Shown here: positions 1 to 9,265 of the stretch, in pieces
How the letters are laid out: each line of letters opens with the position of its first letter
Numbering within the stretch: the stretch's first letter is position 1
Assembly: GCF_029893235.1 (NCBI RefSeq)
Contig: NZ_JARXWE010000014.1
Location: forward strand, 1 to 64,000
DNA: 64,000 bases
Origin: Dysgonomonas sp. PH5-45
GTDB taxonomy: Bacteria > Bacteroidota > Bacteroidia > Bacteroidales > Dysgonomonadaceae
Reading direction: 5' to 3'
Notes under the pieces: model-generated
Told to the model about the DNA's origin: nothing
What the model saw: the letters and a program-made list of their open reading frames with translations, nothing else
The model's database searches: none
Made by a program: the position numbers and the translations under genes

Positions 1-19
1 CTTAACCGGAAAGCGGATG

Positions 20-51
20 CAAAAGTAAAACAAACTTTAATCCTATCCAAA
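20..51 (-). promoter_or_regulatory. Promoter reading off the left edge
   Basis: On the minus strand there is a TTTG box (48-51), a 20-base spacer and TACTTTTG (20-27), matching the Bacteroidetes -33/-7 consensus. It would drive a minus-strand gene lying left of the window. The same pair with the same spacing precedes rpsL, which supports the reading. No gene is seen between 1 and 264. Confidence 0.6.
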
Positions 52-226
52 CTTTTTAAAACCTTTTTTATAAAGTTTTTTTCGCAAAATACCCCCAAAA
101 CCATCCGCAATCCCTCGTTAACAAGAACTTGCAATACAAAAGAAAATTTGAAAAAAATATACGAGCCATGAAACATAAAGAGCAGGCAACCGCTTTTCTC
201 TCCATTTACCGTTACCTCTTTTTTAT

Positions 227-234
227 TATATTTG
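227..234 (+). promoter_or_regulatory. -7 box for the DUF5715 gene
   Basis: TATATTTG matches the Bacteroidetes -7 motif 30 bases before the start codon at 265. No good TTTG box is found at the expected upstream distance, so this is a weak call. Confidence 0.35.
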
Positions 235-264
235 CACCTACATTAGTAAAATCAGAAGTAAAGA

Positions 265-927
265 ATGAAATATTCCCCTCTAAGTTTTTGTTTAATATTT
301 ATCATTTGGGTCGCAATCTTATCTTGTAAGTCCGAGCCAAAAACCCTCCCCCAAGAAAATACGCCCAGAAAACATACCCGCTTTAACGGGAACTACAATA
401 AAACGTTTAGCGATTTGCACGACCTCCATACAAGTGCCGCACTGGCTAAAGGCATCTCTGTTTTAGAATCGAGGGCCGATACGGCTCTTTGCAAAGATAA
501 ACTGGTGAGAATACCTTGCGAAATTGAATTATACCGATTGGATGAGTTAAAACACTCTATTCCTTACCTTGTTCCGGATGCTTCGGCGCTACTGACCAAG
601 ATATCGGCCAATTTCCGCGATTCGCTCATCAACCAGAAACTTACATTATATAAACCCATCGTTACAAGCATTACCCGGACCGACGAGGACGTTAAGACCC
701 TGACAAAAAGAAACCGTAATGCCAGCGACAATTCGGCTCACCGCTACGCAACCACCTTCGATATATCGTGGCGCAGGTTTGCCAAGGTACAGAATTCGGG
801 CAAGGATTTAAGTCCCGACAAGCTGAAGCTCGTTTTAGGGCAAGTTCTCCACGACCTTCGTGAAGGAGACGAGTGTTACATAAAGCACGAACGAAAACAA
901 GCATGTTTTCATATTACCGTCAGATAA
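265..927 (+). CDS. DUF5715-like lipoprotein with a DD-peptidase-type fold
   Basis: A 220-residue exported protein. The N-terminus is hydrophobic and ends in a lipobox-like Leu-Ser-Cys near residue 21, so it is probably a lipoprotein. The segment [10 protein letters not shown] gives His159 and Asp166 with the spacing of the first two zinc ligands of LAS-type peptidases (peptidase M15, hedgehog fold), and His216 near the C-terminus could be the third. In the classical family the last motif is HxH; here the first His is replaced by Cys214, so catalysis is uncertain. It resembles the Bacteroidetes DUF5715 family from memory. The gene ends 14 bases before truA. A role in cell-wall peptide trimming is inference. 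Confidence 0.6.
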   Translation: MKYSPLSFCLIFIIWVAILSCKSEPKTLPQENTPRKHTRFNGNYNKTFSDLHDLHTSAALAKGISVLESRADTALCKDKLVRIPCEIELYRLDELKHSIPYLVPDASALLTKISANFRDSLINQKLTLYKPIVTSITRTDEDVKTLTKRNRNASDNSAHRYATTFDISWRRFAKVQNSGKDLSPDKLKLVLGQVLHDLREGDECYIKHERKQACFHITVR

Positions 928-941
928 TATATAAATTACAT

Positions 942-1694
942 ATGCGATACTTTATTTATTTGGCATACAACGGTACTGACTACTGCGGCTGGCAAAACCA
1001 ACCGAATGGTGTAGCCGTGCAGGAAGCAATAGAAAAGTCTTTGGCAACAATACTTCGCACGCAAGTGCCAATAACAGGAGCCGGACGAACCGACAGCGGG
1101 GTGCATGCCAGACAGATGGTAGCCCACTTCGATACCGAACAAGAGATAGCCCCCCTTCAACTGGCCGATAAACTGAACCGTATATTACCAAACGATATTG
1201 TTATATATAATATAGTGGAAGTAAAACAGGATGCGCATGCCCGGTTCGATGCCACATCGCGCCTGTACCGTTACTATCTGACCACGCAAAAAGACCCGTT
1301 CTTGTATCCTTTCAAATACAAAATACACGGAAACCTTGACACAGAGATGATGAACCGATGTGCCAACGTGTTGTTCGAATACGAAGATTTTACCAGTTTC
1401 AGCAAACTGCATACCGATGTAAAAACCAACAATTGCACCATAACCCAAGCCCAATGGATACAGGAAGGAGACGACTATGTGTTTACAATACAGGCCAATC
1501 GTTTTCTGCGGAATATGGTGAGAGCCATCGTAGGCACTCTGCTCGAAGCAGGGCGGGGCAAGCTAAACGAAACAGGTATGCGCCGGATTATCGAAGCCAA
1601 AGACCGATGCGTGGCCGGACATTCCGTGCCCGGACATGCCCTGTTTCTGGAAGAGGTGACCTATCCCCAAGAAATATTTATTACAAAAACATAA
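942..1694 (+). CDS. truA: tRNA pseudouridine(38-40) synthase TruA
   Basis: Isomerises uridine to pseudouridine at positions 38-40 of the tRNA anticodon stem-loop, in the cytoplasm. The protein has 250 residues, usual for the family. The catalytic Asp is Asp51 in the diagnostic GRTDSGVHA motif; the conserved [11 protein letters not shown] segment near the C-terminus is also present. The reading frame is open upstream to 873, but the ATG at 942 gives the standard [12 protein letters not shown] start and avoids a long overlap with the preceding gene. nhaA follows after 7 bases, so the two are probably co-transcribed. Confidence 0.95.
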   Translation: MRYFIYLAYNGTDYCGWQNQPNGVAVQEAIEKSLATILRTQVPITGAGRTDSGVHARQMVAHFDTEQEIAPLQLADKLNRILPNDIVIYNIVEVKQDAHARFDATSRLYRYYLTTQKDPFLYPFKYKIHGNLDTEMMNRCANVLFEYEDFTSFSKLHTDVKTNNCTITQAQWIQEGDDYVFTIQANRFLRNMVRAIVGTLLEAGRGKLNETGMRRIIEAKDRCVAGHSVPGHALFLEEVTYPQEIFITKT

Positions 1695-1701
1695 TCAGCC
1701 T

Positions 1702-2865
1702 ATGCCTTCTTTATCTTTCGTGAAAAGTTTTTTTAAAAGTGAACAAGCCGTGGGCATAATCTTAGTGTTGTGTGCCCTTGTGTCGCTAATCCTTACCAAC
1801 ACGCCCATAGGCGAGTATTATTCGGGACTTTGGCATCATGATATAATAGGCGGCATAAACCTTGAGTTAATAATAAACGACGGGCTGATGGCGGTTTTCT
1901 TTCTGATGGTGGGTCTTGAACTTGTCAGGGAAATGAAGATAGGGGAACTATCGAACCCCAAAAACGTTTTACTGCCTATAAGCGCGGCAATAGGCGGAAT
2001 GATTGTTCCCGCGTTGATATACTCCTTGTTCAACTACAACACACCCACCCAATCCGGGTTTGGAATCCCGATGGCTACCGATATAGCCTTTGCTCTGGGC
2101 ATATTGTCGCTGTTAGGAAACAGAGTGCCTGTTTCGCTCAAAATCTTCTTGATGACGTTGGCTGTTATTGACGATTTGGGCGCAATCATAGTTATTGCCA
2201 TTTTCTATACGAAAGACCTCGATTTTCTATCGTTGGCCGCCTCTATTGCCATATTCGTCCTGCTGCTTCTCTTCAAACGCAGTAAAGTGAAATATGCCTT
2301 GCCTTATATTATAGGTGGTGTGTTTATGTGGTTTTTTATGCTGAAATCGGGCATACACGCCACAATAGCCGGCGTATTGCTTGCCTTTACGATTCCTTTT
2401 GGTGAGAGTGCCGACAAAAAATCGATGTCGTTGTCTTTCCTGCATAAACTTCACTATCCTGTTTCGTTTGCCATACTGCCGCTTTTTGCCTTGGCAAACA
2501 CTGCCATACACGTCAATACCGACCTGCAACATATGCTCGCCGAAAACGAAGTTCTGGGCATACTCGCCGGCTTGATTTTAGGCAAGCCGATAGGTATAGT
2601 TTTGGCATGTTTCCTCGTTGTGAAGGCTTTAAAGCTGGCAAGCCTTCCCTCGTACACCAATTGGAAAAGCATTGTTGGGATAGGTTTTTTGGGAGGTATA
2701 GGTTTCACGATGTCTATATTTATAACGATGCTGGCCTTTGCCGAAGCTTCGGTTATAGACAACTCAAAACTTTCCATTCTGATTGGCTCTCTGCTGTCTG
2801 GGGCAATAGGCTATATAGTACTGAAATGGAATCTGAAGAACGAACAGGACACACACCTCTCTTGA
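1702..2865 (+). CDS. nhaA: Na+/H+ antiporter NhaA
   Basis: An inner-membrane antiporter that expels Na+ in exchange for protons, serving pH and sodium homeostasis. It has 387 residues and about 12 hydrophobic segments, like E. coli NhaA. The paired aspartates of the ion-binding site are Asp157-Asp158 in VIDDLGAI, and the preceding ATDIAFALG segment is characteristic. It starts 7 bases after truA, an association without an obvious functional link. The C-terminus ends in a short charged tail (KNEQDTHLS). Confidence 0.95.
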   Translation: MPSLSFVKSFFKSEQAVGIILVLCALVSLILTNTPIGEYYSGLWHHDIIGGINLELIINDGLMAVFFLMVGLELVREMKIGELSNPKNVLLPISAAIGGMIVPALIYSLFNYNTPTQSGFGIPMATDIAFALGILSLLGNRVPVSLKIFLMTLAVIDDLGAIIVIAIFYTKDLDFLSLAASIAIFVLLLLFKRSKVKYALPYIIGGVFMWFFMLKSGIHATIAGVLLAFTIPFGESADKKSMSLSFLHKLHYPVSFAILPLFALANTAIHVNTDLQHMLAENEVLGILAGLILGKPIGIVLACFLVVKALKLASLPSYTNWKSIVGIGFLGGIGFTMSIFITMLAFAEASVIDNSKLSILIGSLLSGAIGYIVLKWNLKNEQDTHLS

Positions 2866-2926
2866 AAAAAACTTAAAAGAACCCGAAGATAACCTTACAT
2901 TAAGGTCGCGGTAGTAATGTTTTCAC

Positions 2927-2934
2927 TATATTTG
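2927..2934 (+). promoter_or_regulatory. -7 box for the DUF3256 gene
   Basis: TATATTTG lies 18 bases before the ATG at 2953. A matching TTTG box is not evident upstream, so only the -7 half is supported. Confidence 0.4.
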
Positions 2935-2952
2935 AGATTAAAAAAAAGACAT

Positions 2953-3588
2953 ATGAAACGAACTTTCGCGCTACTGGCTCTGTTTTGCTTTTCGGTTCTG
3001 AGTATTCAAGGACAAGATATAACCGCTGTTTTTCTGGAAATACCCGATAGCGTGATTTTCGGCTTAAACGCCGAAAGCAAAGAAAAACTGGTATCCCACC
3101 CCAACGATACAGTTAAAATTACCGCTGCCTCCTCTTTAGACGGAATCATAGAACGAGTGGCTATGACCGACGATTATATCGCCCTGAAAACCTCGGAAGT
3201 AGGAACCATACAAATAAAATTACTCCCGCTTATCAACGACTCAAAAATAGTTTGCGTCATCACATCCGTTTGTGCAAAAGCTTGCGACAGCCGGATACAA
3301 TTCTATACCACCCAATGGTCTGCCGTCAGCCAGGAGGGGCTTTTCCCCAAAAAAGATTTCCGGTGGTTCATTAAGCCCGATGCCGATAAAGGCAGCGAAG
3401 AATATCTGCTTGCTGAAAAAATACTCGATATGCACCCCATAAAACTAAGTCTGTCGGCAAACGATACGACTATCAAAGCGGAGTATGAGGTCATAAATTA
3501 CCTTTCGGCCGAAGATTACCAAAAAGTTTGCCCTTTCCTTACCGAACAGCCACGAACATTTACATGGGATAAAGCTTCTTTCAAATAA
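2953..3588 (+). CDS. DUF3256 family secreted protein
   Basis: A 211-residue protein of unknown function. Residues 1-20 form a signal peptide ending ...SIQGQ, so it is probably periplasmic. The body, with DITAVFLEIPDSV directly after the signal and an acidic C-terminal half, matches the Bacteroidales DUF3256 family as I remember it. The frame is open upstream to 2917, but the ATG at 2953 starts exactly at a signal peptide and follows the -7 box at a normal distance. The thioredoxin-like gene follows after 11 bases, so the two may form a small envelope operon. Confidence 0.7.
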   Translation: MKRTFALLALFCFSVLSIQGQDITAVFLEIPDSVIFGLNAESKEKLVSHPNDTVKITAASSLDGIIERVAMTDDYIALKTSEVGTIQIKLLPLINDSKIVCVITSVCAKACDSRIQFYTTQWSAVSQEGLFPKKDFRWFIKPDADKGSEEYLLAEKILDMHPIKLSLSANDTTIKAEYEVINYLSAEDYQKVCPFLTEQPRTFTWDKASFK

Positions 3589-3599
3589 CACCGGGACTT

Positions 3600-4670
3600 A
3601 TGAAAAAAACGGAAGGCATACTATTCTTTATCTGTCTGTTAGTTGCACAGTTTACCGTGGCACAAAGCAATACATTCTATATAGATGGAAGCATTGATGC
3701 GATACACAACGGAAAAACCATAATCCTTACATATCCCAGCGATTTAGATTTTAAGGAAGATTCAACAACCATTGTAGACGGCAAATTCAGTTTTACAGGG
3801 AGAGAGTCTATTAACAACTTTGCCCGCATAGCAACCAAAGAAGAAAACCAAGATTTGGTTCTTTCGTATGCACTTGTCTTAGAAAAGGGCAATATCACGG
3901 TTCTGCTTTCGGACTCAGACTCTCTTACCCGCGTTGGCGGCACTCCTATAAATGACGATCTTCAGGCATTTTTAGACTTTCGCTCAGAACATATCGGAAA
4001 AGGGAAAAAACTGAAGCCGAGCGAAAACTTTAGTCAAGCTTATATAGATAACTATTATGCTACGGAAAAAAGTTTCTTCCTCCGTAATACCACCAATGCC
4101 TTTGGTTTGTATATTTTAAACTGTCTTCCTAATTCTATTTTCGATATAGCACTTCAAGAAATCAGCCCCGAAGAGAGAAACTACCCCCAAATAAAATCGG
4201 CTATTGCTATACGAAAAGCTGACAACGAAGAAGTGGCCAGAAGCAAATCGATGATAGGCAATAAAATAACGGACTTTTATTTTTTCGATTCCAACAAAAA
4301 CGAAAAACAGATATCCGAATTTATTGGCAAAGACAACTATCTTTTTGTTGAGTTCTGGGCTTCGTGGTGCGGCCCTTGCGTAGCAGATATCCCCAACCTA
4401 AAAAAAGTGTACGAAAAATATAAAGGCAAAGGTTTGCAGATAATAAGCGTATCGCTCGATTCTTCGAGGAAGGCTTGGGAAAAAGCTTTAGAAAAACATG
4501 GTATGCCTTGGTTACAATTTGTTACACTTGATGATGAACTCGCAACCAACATCAGGCGAAAGCTTCATTTCAGTGGAATTCCCTATAGCATTCTTTTAGA
4601 TAAAGACGGAATTGTTCTTGATGTAGATGCCGGAAGCGACGATTTAGACCTTTTCTTGGAGGGGAGATGA
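3600..4670 (+). CDS. Periplasmic thiol-disulfide oxidoreductase (DUF4369 plus TlpA-like thioredoxin)
   Basis: A 356-residue exported protein with a signal peptide at about 1-21. An N-terminal beta-rich DUF4369-type domain spans about 24-120, followed by a helical linker. A TlpA/AhpC-TSA thioredoxin fold spans about 213-356. The active site is FWASWCGPC with Cys257 and Cys260, as in ResA/TlpA reductants. In Bacteroidetes such proteins are thought to keep envelope thiols reduced. Specific clients are unknown. It follows the DUF3256 gene closely. About 120 bases without a gene separate it from the next coding region. Confidence 0.85.
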   Translation: MKKTEGILFFICLLVAQFTVAQSNTFYIDGSIDAIHNGKTIILTYPSDLDFKEDSTTIVDGKFSFTGRESINNFARIATKEENQDLVLSYALVLEKGNITVLLSDSDSLTRVGGTPINDDLQAFLDFRSEHIGKGKKLKPSENFSQAYIDNYYATEKSFFLRNTTNAFGLYILNCLPNSIFDIALQEISPEERNYPQIKSAIAIRKADNEEVARSKSMIGNKITDFYFFDSNKNEKQISEFIGKDNYLFVEFWASWCGPCVADIPNLKKVYEKYKGKGLQIISVSLDSSRKAWEKALEKHGMPWLQFVTLDDELATNIRRKLHFSGIPYSILLDKDGIVLDVDAGSDDLDLFLEGR

Positions 4671-4750
4671 TTATAGAGCAAGCATAATTGATACGGATAA
4701 TAAAAGCCCGAAAAATGCGTTTTTATATCGGAAATGATATCAATAATGTT

Positions 4751-4758
4751 TAGCTTTG
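4751..4758 (+). promoter_or_regulatory. -7 box for the glycosyltransferase gene
   Basis: TAGCTTTG, followed by C, fits the Bacteroidetes -7 motif 35 bases upstream of the ATG at 4794. No clear -33 TTTG is present. Confidence 0.4.
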
Positions 4759-4793
4759 CCGCTTAAAACCTAAAAAAATACTTTCTGCATACT

Positions 4794-5831
4794 ATGCCCA
4801 AACTATCGGTTATAATAGTAAATTACAACGTAAAATACTTTCTGGAACAATGCCTGCTTTCGGTCTTTGAATCGAAAACCGATTTCCGAATGGAAGTGTT
4901 TGTTGTTGATAATAACTCGACCGACGGTTCAATAGAGTACCTCAAACCCAAATTCCCCAACGTAACCTTTATCGAGAATAAAGACAATCCCGGCTTTGCC
5001 AAAGCCAACAACCAAGCCATCAGGCTCAGCAAAGGGCAATACATACTGCTACTGAACCCCGATACGGTTGTGGGCGAAGACGTTTTTGCAAACGTATGCC
5101 GGTTTATGGACAGCCATCCGCTGTCGGGAGGAGTTGGTGTGAAAATGATTAACGGCTCGGGGCGATTCCTGCCCGAATCGAAACGCGGATTCCCTTCGCC
5201 GTGGAATTCCTTTTGCAAGATTTTTGGGTTGGCTAAGCTTTTCCCAAATTCCAGTTCCTTTGGCAAATACCATCTGCGCTACCTGAACGAGAACGAAACG
5301 CACGAGGTTGACGTTTTGGCCGGAGCATTCATGATGATGCGCAAAGAGGCTTTAGATAAGGTTGGTTATCTGGACGAAGCCTTCTTTATGTATGGCGAGG
5401 ATATAGACCTCTCGTACCGGATTGTGAAAGGAGGATATAAAAACTATTACCTGCCCCAGCGCATTATACACTACAAGGGCGAAAGCACAAGCAAAGACGA
5501 TATGAAGTACGTGAAAGTCTTTTACGAGGCCATGCACATATTCTTTAAGAAACACTATCCTAATTACGGGAGGTTGTATTCATTTTTCATTTCGTCGGGC
5601 ATCGCCTTGCGGGCATCGTTTGCCGCTTTGCGCCGTATCTTCGGCATTAAGAAAGAAGAGGCGTCGGGCAAAGACACGGTTGTTCTGCTAAACAGAACCG
5701 AAATGACATACGGGCAGATAATAGAGCGCATAGACCTCCACAAAGGCTCCCGCGTGCAATTTCATATATACTCTCCCACGTCGGGAATGACCGTAGGCAC
5801 ACATTTCAGCCAATCAGTCAAAAAGGGGTAA
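4794..5831 (+). CDS. Family 2 glycosyltransferase
   Basis: A 345-residue GT-A fold glycosyltransferase. The N-terminus (LSVIIVNYN) and FVVDNNSTDGS near residue 40 form the nucleotide-sugar binding half. LLNPDTVVG supplies the Asp of the metal site in the rhamnosyltransferase-like branch of GT2, and FMYGEDIDLSYR is the acceptor-side ED motif. A hydrophobic segment near residues 260-280 may tether it to the membrane. The acceptor (lipopolysaccharide, capsule or cell wall) cannot be told, since no polysaccharide cluster surrounds it. Its 3' end overlaps folC on the opposite strand by 18 bases. Confidence 0.85.
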   Translation: MPKLSVIIVNYNVKYFLEQCLLSVFESKTDFRMEVFVVDNNSTDGSIEYLKPKFPNVTFIENKDNPGFAKANNQAIRLSKGQYILLLNPDTVVGEDVFANVCRFMDSHPLSGGVGVKMINGSGRFLPESKRGFPSPWNSFCKIFGLAKLFPNSSSFGKYHLRYLNENETHEVDVLAGAFMMMRKEALDKVGYLDEAFFMYGEDIDLSYRIVKGGYKNYYLPQRIIHYKGESTSKDDMKYVKVFYEAMHIFFKKHYPNYGRLYSFFISSGIALRASFAALRRIFGIKKEEASGKDTVVLLNRTEMTYGQIIERIDLHKGSRVQFHIYSPTSGMTVGTHFSQSVKKG

Positions 5832-7103
5832 TGCCTCGGCAATCACAAAGTTGCTACCACCAATAAAAATAAAATCATCGTCCGTTGCATTCTCTAAGGC
5901 TGCCTCTACCGCGTCTCTGACATAATGGTAAGAACGCCCCTCCAAACCAAAAGCAGAAGCCTGATTGCGCAAATCTTCATCGCTCAATGCACGGGGGATA
6001 TCGGCACGGGTAAAATAATATGTAGCCTTCTTGGGCAACAACTCCAACACATGGCTTATATCCTTATCGTTGACCATACCTATCACAATATGTAAGCGAT
6101 TGTATTTCTCGGAGGCAAGTTGCTCCGCAATATAACGGATTCCGCCTGTGTTATGTCCCGTATCGCACACTATTTTAGGAGCCGATTGCCTGATAATTTG
6201 CCAACGCCCCATCAACCCTGTCAGTTCACAAACATTGGCAAAACCCTCATATACGGCTTTGGGTACGATATTTAATCCTTCGTTTTGCAGAACATCGAGT
6301 ACACAAAGAACGGTTGCCGCGTTCTTCACCTGTGCCAAACCTCCCAACTCGCCCACCAGATTAGGGTAAGGCTCTGTTTGGTACTGCCACCTTCCGTTGG
6401 CCTGCCTATCGGCTGCAAGGATGGGGTTTGCCTCCTCTGCAAAAATGATGGGCGCACCGGCTTCTTGTGCTTTGGCTTCAAATACTTTACGAACGCCTCC
6501 TTGAGCCTCGCCAATCACCACTGGGATGCCGGGTTTTATTATCCCTGCTTTTTCTGTGGCTATCGCTTCGGGCGTATCGCCCAAAAACTGGGTATGGTCG
6601 AGGCTTATATTTGTTATAACCGAAGCTATTGGCGTGATAATATTTGTGCTGTCCAAACGTCCGCCCAAACCAACTTCTATGACGGCAACATCTACCTCCT
6701 GCTCTGCAAAATAGCAAAACGACATCATCATGGTAAGCTCAAAAAACGAAGGGTGTATCGGTTCAAAAAAGCTTCTATGACGCTCCACAAAATCCACGAC
6801 ATATTGTTCCGGTATTTTCTTTCCATTCACACGGATGCGTTCGCGGAAATCGACCAAATGGGGCGAAGTGTAAAGCCCTACCTTATAACCCGCTTCTTGT
6901 AATATGGCCGCCAGCAGATGCGAGGTAGACCCTTTGCCATTAGTCCCCGCAACGTGTATGGTTTTGTACCTCGTGTGCGGATGCGCAAAATACTTGTCTA
7001 AAGCCAAACTGTTGTCCAACCCTTCCTTGTAAGCCCCTGCGCCCACCTGCTGAAAAACAGGCATCTGACTGAAAAGATAATTTATTGTTTGCTGATAGTT
7101 CAT
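5814..7103 (-). CDS. folC: Bifunctional folylpolyglutamate / dihydrofolate synthase
   Basis: Adds glutamate to dihydropteroate and to reduced folates with ATP, in the cytoplasm. The 429-residue length fits. The P-loop GTNGKGST lies at residues 53-60. The downstream DHTQFLGDT and EKAGIIKPGIPVV segments are the family's conserved omega-loop region. It is the last gene of a minus-strand block (rsgA, DUF2809, a small protein, cls, a secreted protein, folC). The spacer to the preceding gene is 5 bases. The final codons overlap the convergent glycosyltransferase gene. One enzyme probably covers both activities, since no second folC-like gene is present here. Confidence 0.95.
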   Translation of the reverse strand: MNYQQTINYLFSQMPVFQQVGAGAYKEGLDNSLALDKYFAHPHTRYKTIHVAGTNGKGSTSHLLAAILQEAGYKVGLYTSPHLVDFRERIRVNGKKIPEQYVVDFVERHRSFFEPIHPSFFELTMMMSFCYFAEQEVDVAVIEVGLGGRLDSTNIITPIASVITNISLDHTQFLGDTPEAIATEKAGIIKPGIPVVIGEAQGGVRKVFEAKAQEAGAPIIFAEEANPILAADRQANGRWQYQTEPYPNLVGELGGLAQVKNAATVLCVLDVLQNEGLNIVPKAVYEGFANVCELTGLMGRWQIIRQSAPKIVCDTGHNTGGIRYIAEQLASEKYNRLHIVIGMVNDKDISHVLELLPKKATYYFTRADIPRALSDEDLRNQASAFGLEGRSYHYVRDAVEAALENATDDDFIFIGGSNFVIAEALPLFD

Positions 7104-7108
7104 TTTCT

Positions 7109-7774
7109 TTAATAATAAACAAAAGTTCGGGTTTCTATATAGTCCTCGGTTTCGCTTGTTTTGATGGGTTCTTCTCCATTTACAACATCATTATCTACCA
7201 TATTCATAACACTATGTACTCTGCGTTTTGTCCAGTTACCATTTTTATCAAACTCAAGATATTCATATTTGTAATCAGCATCACTCTCAGTACCATGATC
7301 TACATCTGTATATTTCATAGCCGAAGGGAACTTATCGGTTTCCGTGTCAAAAATATATTTGTACGTATATGAGTAGCCTCCTTCGTATCCCTCCTCTTTT
7401 ACAGTTCTGCCATATCGGTCGAAAGTAGAGGTTTCAGAATGCCAACGTCCTTCTGCCTTGCGGGTATTTTTACCAAAAACAAGCCTACGGTCATTGACCT
7501 CACTGTTTTCAGTAACGGGATTTTTTGTGTAAGATGTTATATTTTCTTCTCCATCCGGATATATTGTTTTGAATAGATCTCCTTCCTCATTAAAATGCCA
7601 TTCTACCGAATCGGACTTCATTATTTTTACTTTCCCAAAAAGGTGGTATGTTGCCCACCCTGTCATTTGGTCTGCTGTTAGGCTCTGCGCCTTTAAGCTT
7701 TGTTCTTTATTCCCTAAAACGGGCAATAAGAATGTGATTGACAAGAATGTTACGAATAATAATAATTTCTTCAT
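7109..7774 (-). CDS. Secreted hypothetical protein with YD-like strands
   Basis: A 221-residue protein that I do not recognise. It has an N-terminal signal peptide (about residues 1-21). The mature part is rich in Tyr, Asp, Glu and Lys and contains short repeats of the type FDRYGRTVKEE and FDKNGNWTKR, which resemble RHS/YD-like beta-hairpin units of Bacteroidetes surface proteins. It lies between cls and folC with spacers of 41 and 5 bases and is probably co-transcribed. It is likely periplasmic or outer-membrane associated; no enzymatic motif is visible. Confidence 0.65.
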   Translation of the reverse strand: MKKLLLFVTFLSITFLLPVLGNKEQSLKAQSLTADQMTGWATYHLFGKVKIMKSDSVEWHFNEEGDLFKTIYPDGEENITSYTKNPVTENSEVNDRRLVFGKNTRKAEGRWHSETSTFDRYGRTVKEEGYEGGYSYTYKYIFDTETDKFPSAMKYTDVDHGTESDADYKYEYLEFDKNGNWTKRRVHSVMNMVDNDVVNGEEPIKTSETEDYIETRTFVYY

Positions 7775-7815
7775 GATAAATATGTATTACTAGCAATTGT
7801 ACAGGGTTCAGCATA

Positions 7816-9249
7816 TTACAGCAACGGTGTAAGCATTCTCATAACCGAACTTGCAAATCGTCGATACATGGGGCGGTGCGCCCATCTATAGGCATCTACC
7901 TGTTCGCATGCCAGCATATCGGTTTCAAATATTTTTTTAGCCTCCATAGCCGTTTCGTGGTTATATATAAATGCGTCTATCTCGAAGTTATGCTCAAAAC
8001 TACGTACATCCATATTGGCCGAACCACTGATAACCAAAGAATCGTCAATCACCATCAACTTGCTATGAACAAAGCCCTCCTGAAAGAAATAGACCTTTAC
8101 TTTGGCTCCCAGCAAGTCTTTTATGTACGACAGCGTTGCTATATGCACAAAGGTGGTATCCGATTTTTTAGGCAGCATCAGCTTCACCTCAACCCCGCTT
8201 ATGGCAGCTGTTTGTATAGCCAGCAAAAGTGTATCGTTGGGTATAAAATAAGGCGTTTGTATATAGATATACTCTTTGGCATTGACAATGGCTTTAAAGA
8301 TGCCTTGCAATATTTCCTTAAACTCGCCGGTGGGGCCACTGGTTGCAATCTGCATCAGGTTCACGCCTTTTTCTTCAAGAACAGGGAAATATTTGCCCGA
8401 AGCCAGAAACTCGGAACGCGAGGCATACCAGTCTATCGCAAAAGAGGTTTGCAAGCCATGCACCGCCTTGCCTTCTACCTTAAAATGGCAATCGCGCCAA
8501 ACTCCGCCGTTGGTTCCCTCTATATAGCGGTCGGCAATGTTCATGCCCCCCATGAAACCCACCTTGCCATCTACAACAACAACCTTGCGGTGGTTACGAT
8601 AGTTAACACGGCTCGTAAGCAAAGGAAAGCGCACCTTCAGAAATGCCTCGACCAGCACCCCCTCCTTTGCCATTTCCTTAAAGAAGCGGTTTTTGGCTTT
8701 CCACGAACCCACATCGTCATACAGCACACGCACCTCTACGCCTTGGCGAGCCTTCTCGACCAAAATACTACGGATTTCGTGCCCGATTTTATCGTCCATA
8801 AAAATGTAGTATTGCAAGTGTATATGATGTTGTGCCTTGCGCAATTCCTCCTTTAATGCATCGAATTTATCTTTCCCGTCCGAATAGAAGGTAATCTTCG
8901 AGCCTGCGTATAAGGGTGTATCTTTCAGTTTATTCAACAGGCTGACCAGCCCTTTGTACTCGGCAGGCGGATAAGAGGTTTCGAGCATATCATTGCGGTC
9001 TACCGACTGTTTGTTGAGTTTTTTGCGCATCTTGCGCGATATCAGCCGCCGCTTGCGATGGTCTTCGCCAAAAAAATAATAAATAACCAAGCCCGCCAAA
9101 GGCAACAGCAAGAGTATAAGCACCCACGAAATGGTTTTCAGCGGATTGCGATTTTCCGAAATCACAACAATAACCACCCCGATAGCTGTAATAACATACA
9201 GCATTTGGAATATCAGGTATGCATCGTCGGCCGAAAAAAAGTTTAACAT
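7816..9249 (-). CDS. cls: Cardiolipin synthase (phospholipase D type)
   Basis: Condenses two phosphatidylglycerol molecules to cardiolipin at the inner membrane. The protein has 477 residues. Two N-terminal membrane segments (about 10-31 and 39-60) are followed by two phospholipase D domains, each with an intact HxKxxxxD motif: His220-Lys222-Asp227 and His395-Lys397-Asp402. This is the ClsA-like arrangement. The gene starts 16 bases downstream of a small soluble protein gene, within a six-gene minus-strand block. No sign of truncation. Confidence 0.93.
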   Translation of the reverse strand: MLNFFSADDAYLIFQMLYVITAIGVVIVVISENRNPLKTISWVLILLLLPLAGLVIYYFFGEDHRKRRLISRKMRKKLNKQSVDRNDMLETSYPPAEYKGLVSLLNKLKDTPLYAGSKITFYSDGKDKFDALKEELRKAQHHIHLQYYIFMDDKIGHEIRSILVEKARQGVEVRVLYDDVGSWKAKNRFFKEMAKEGVLVEAFLKVRFPLLTSRVNYRNHRKVVVVDGKVGFMGGMNIADRYIEGTNGGVWRDCHFKVEGKAVHGLQTSFAIDWYASRSEFLASGKYFPVLEEKGVNLMQIATSGPTGEFKEILQGIFKAIVNAKEYIYIQTPYFIPNDTLLLAIQTAAISGVEVKLMLPKKSDTTFVHIATLSYIKDLLGAKVKVYFFQEGFVHSKLMVIDDSLVISGSANMDVRSFEHNFEIDAFIYNHETAMEAKKIFETDMLACEQVDAYRWAHRPMYRRFASSVMRMLTPLL

Positions 9250-9265
9250 CGTTCCTGTAAAGTTT

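Noticed and set aside
129-329. A 66-codon plus-strand reading frame
   Set aside because: It overlaps the lipoprotein gene in another frame, has no start context and no resemblance to any protein.
7876-8856. A 326-codon plus-strand reading frame antisense to cls
   Set aside because: It lies wholly inside cls, whose two HKD motifs are intact; the antisense frame encodes a Cys/His-rich sequence typical of a shadow.
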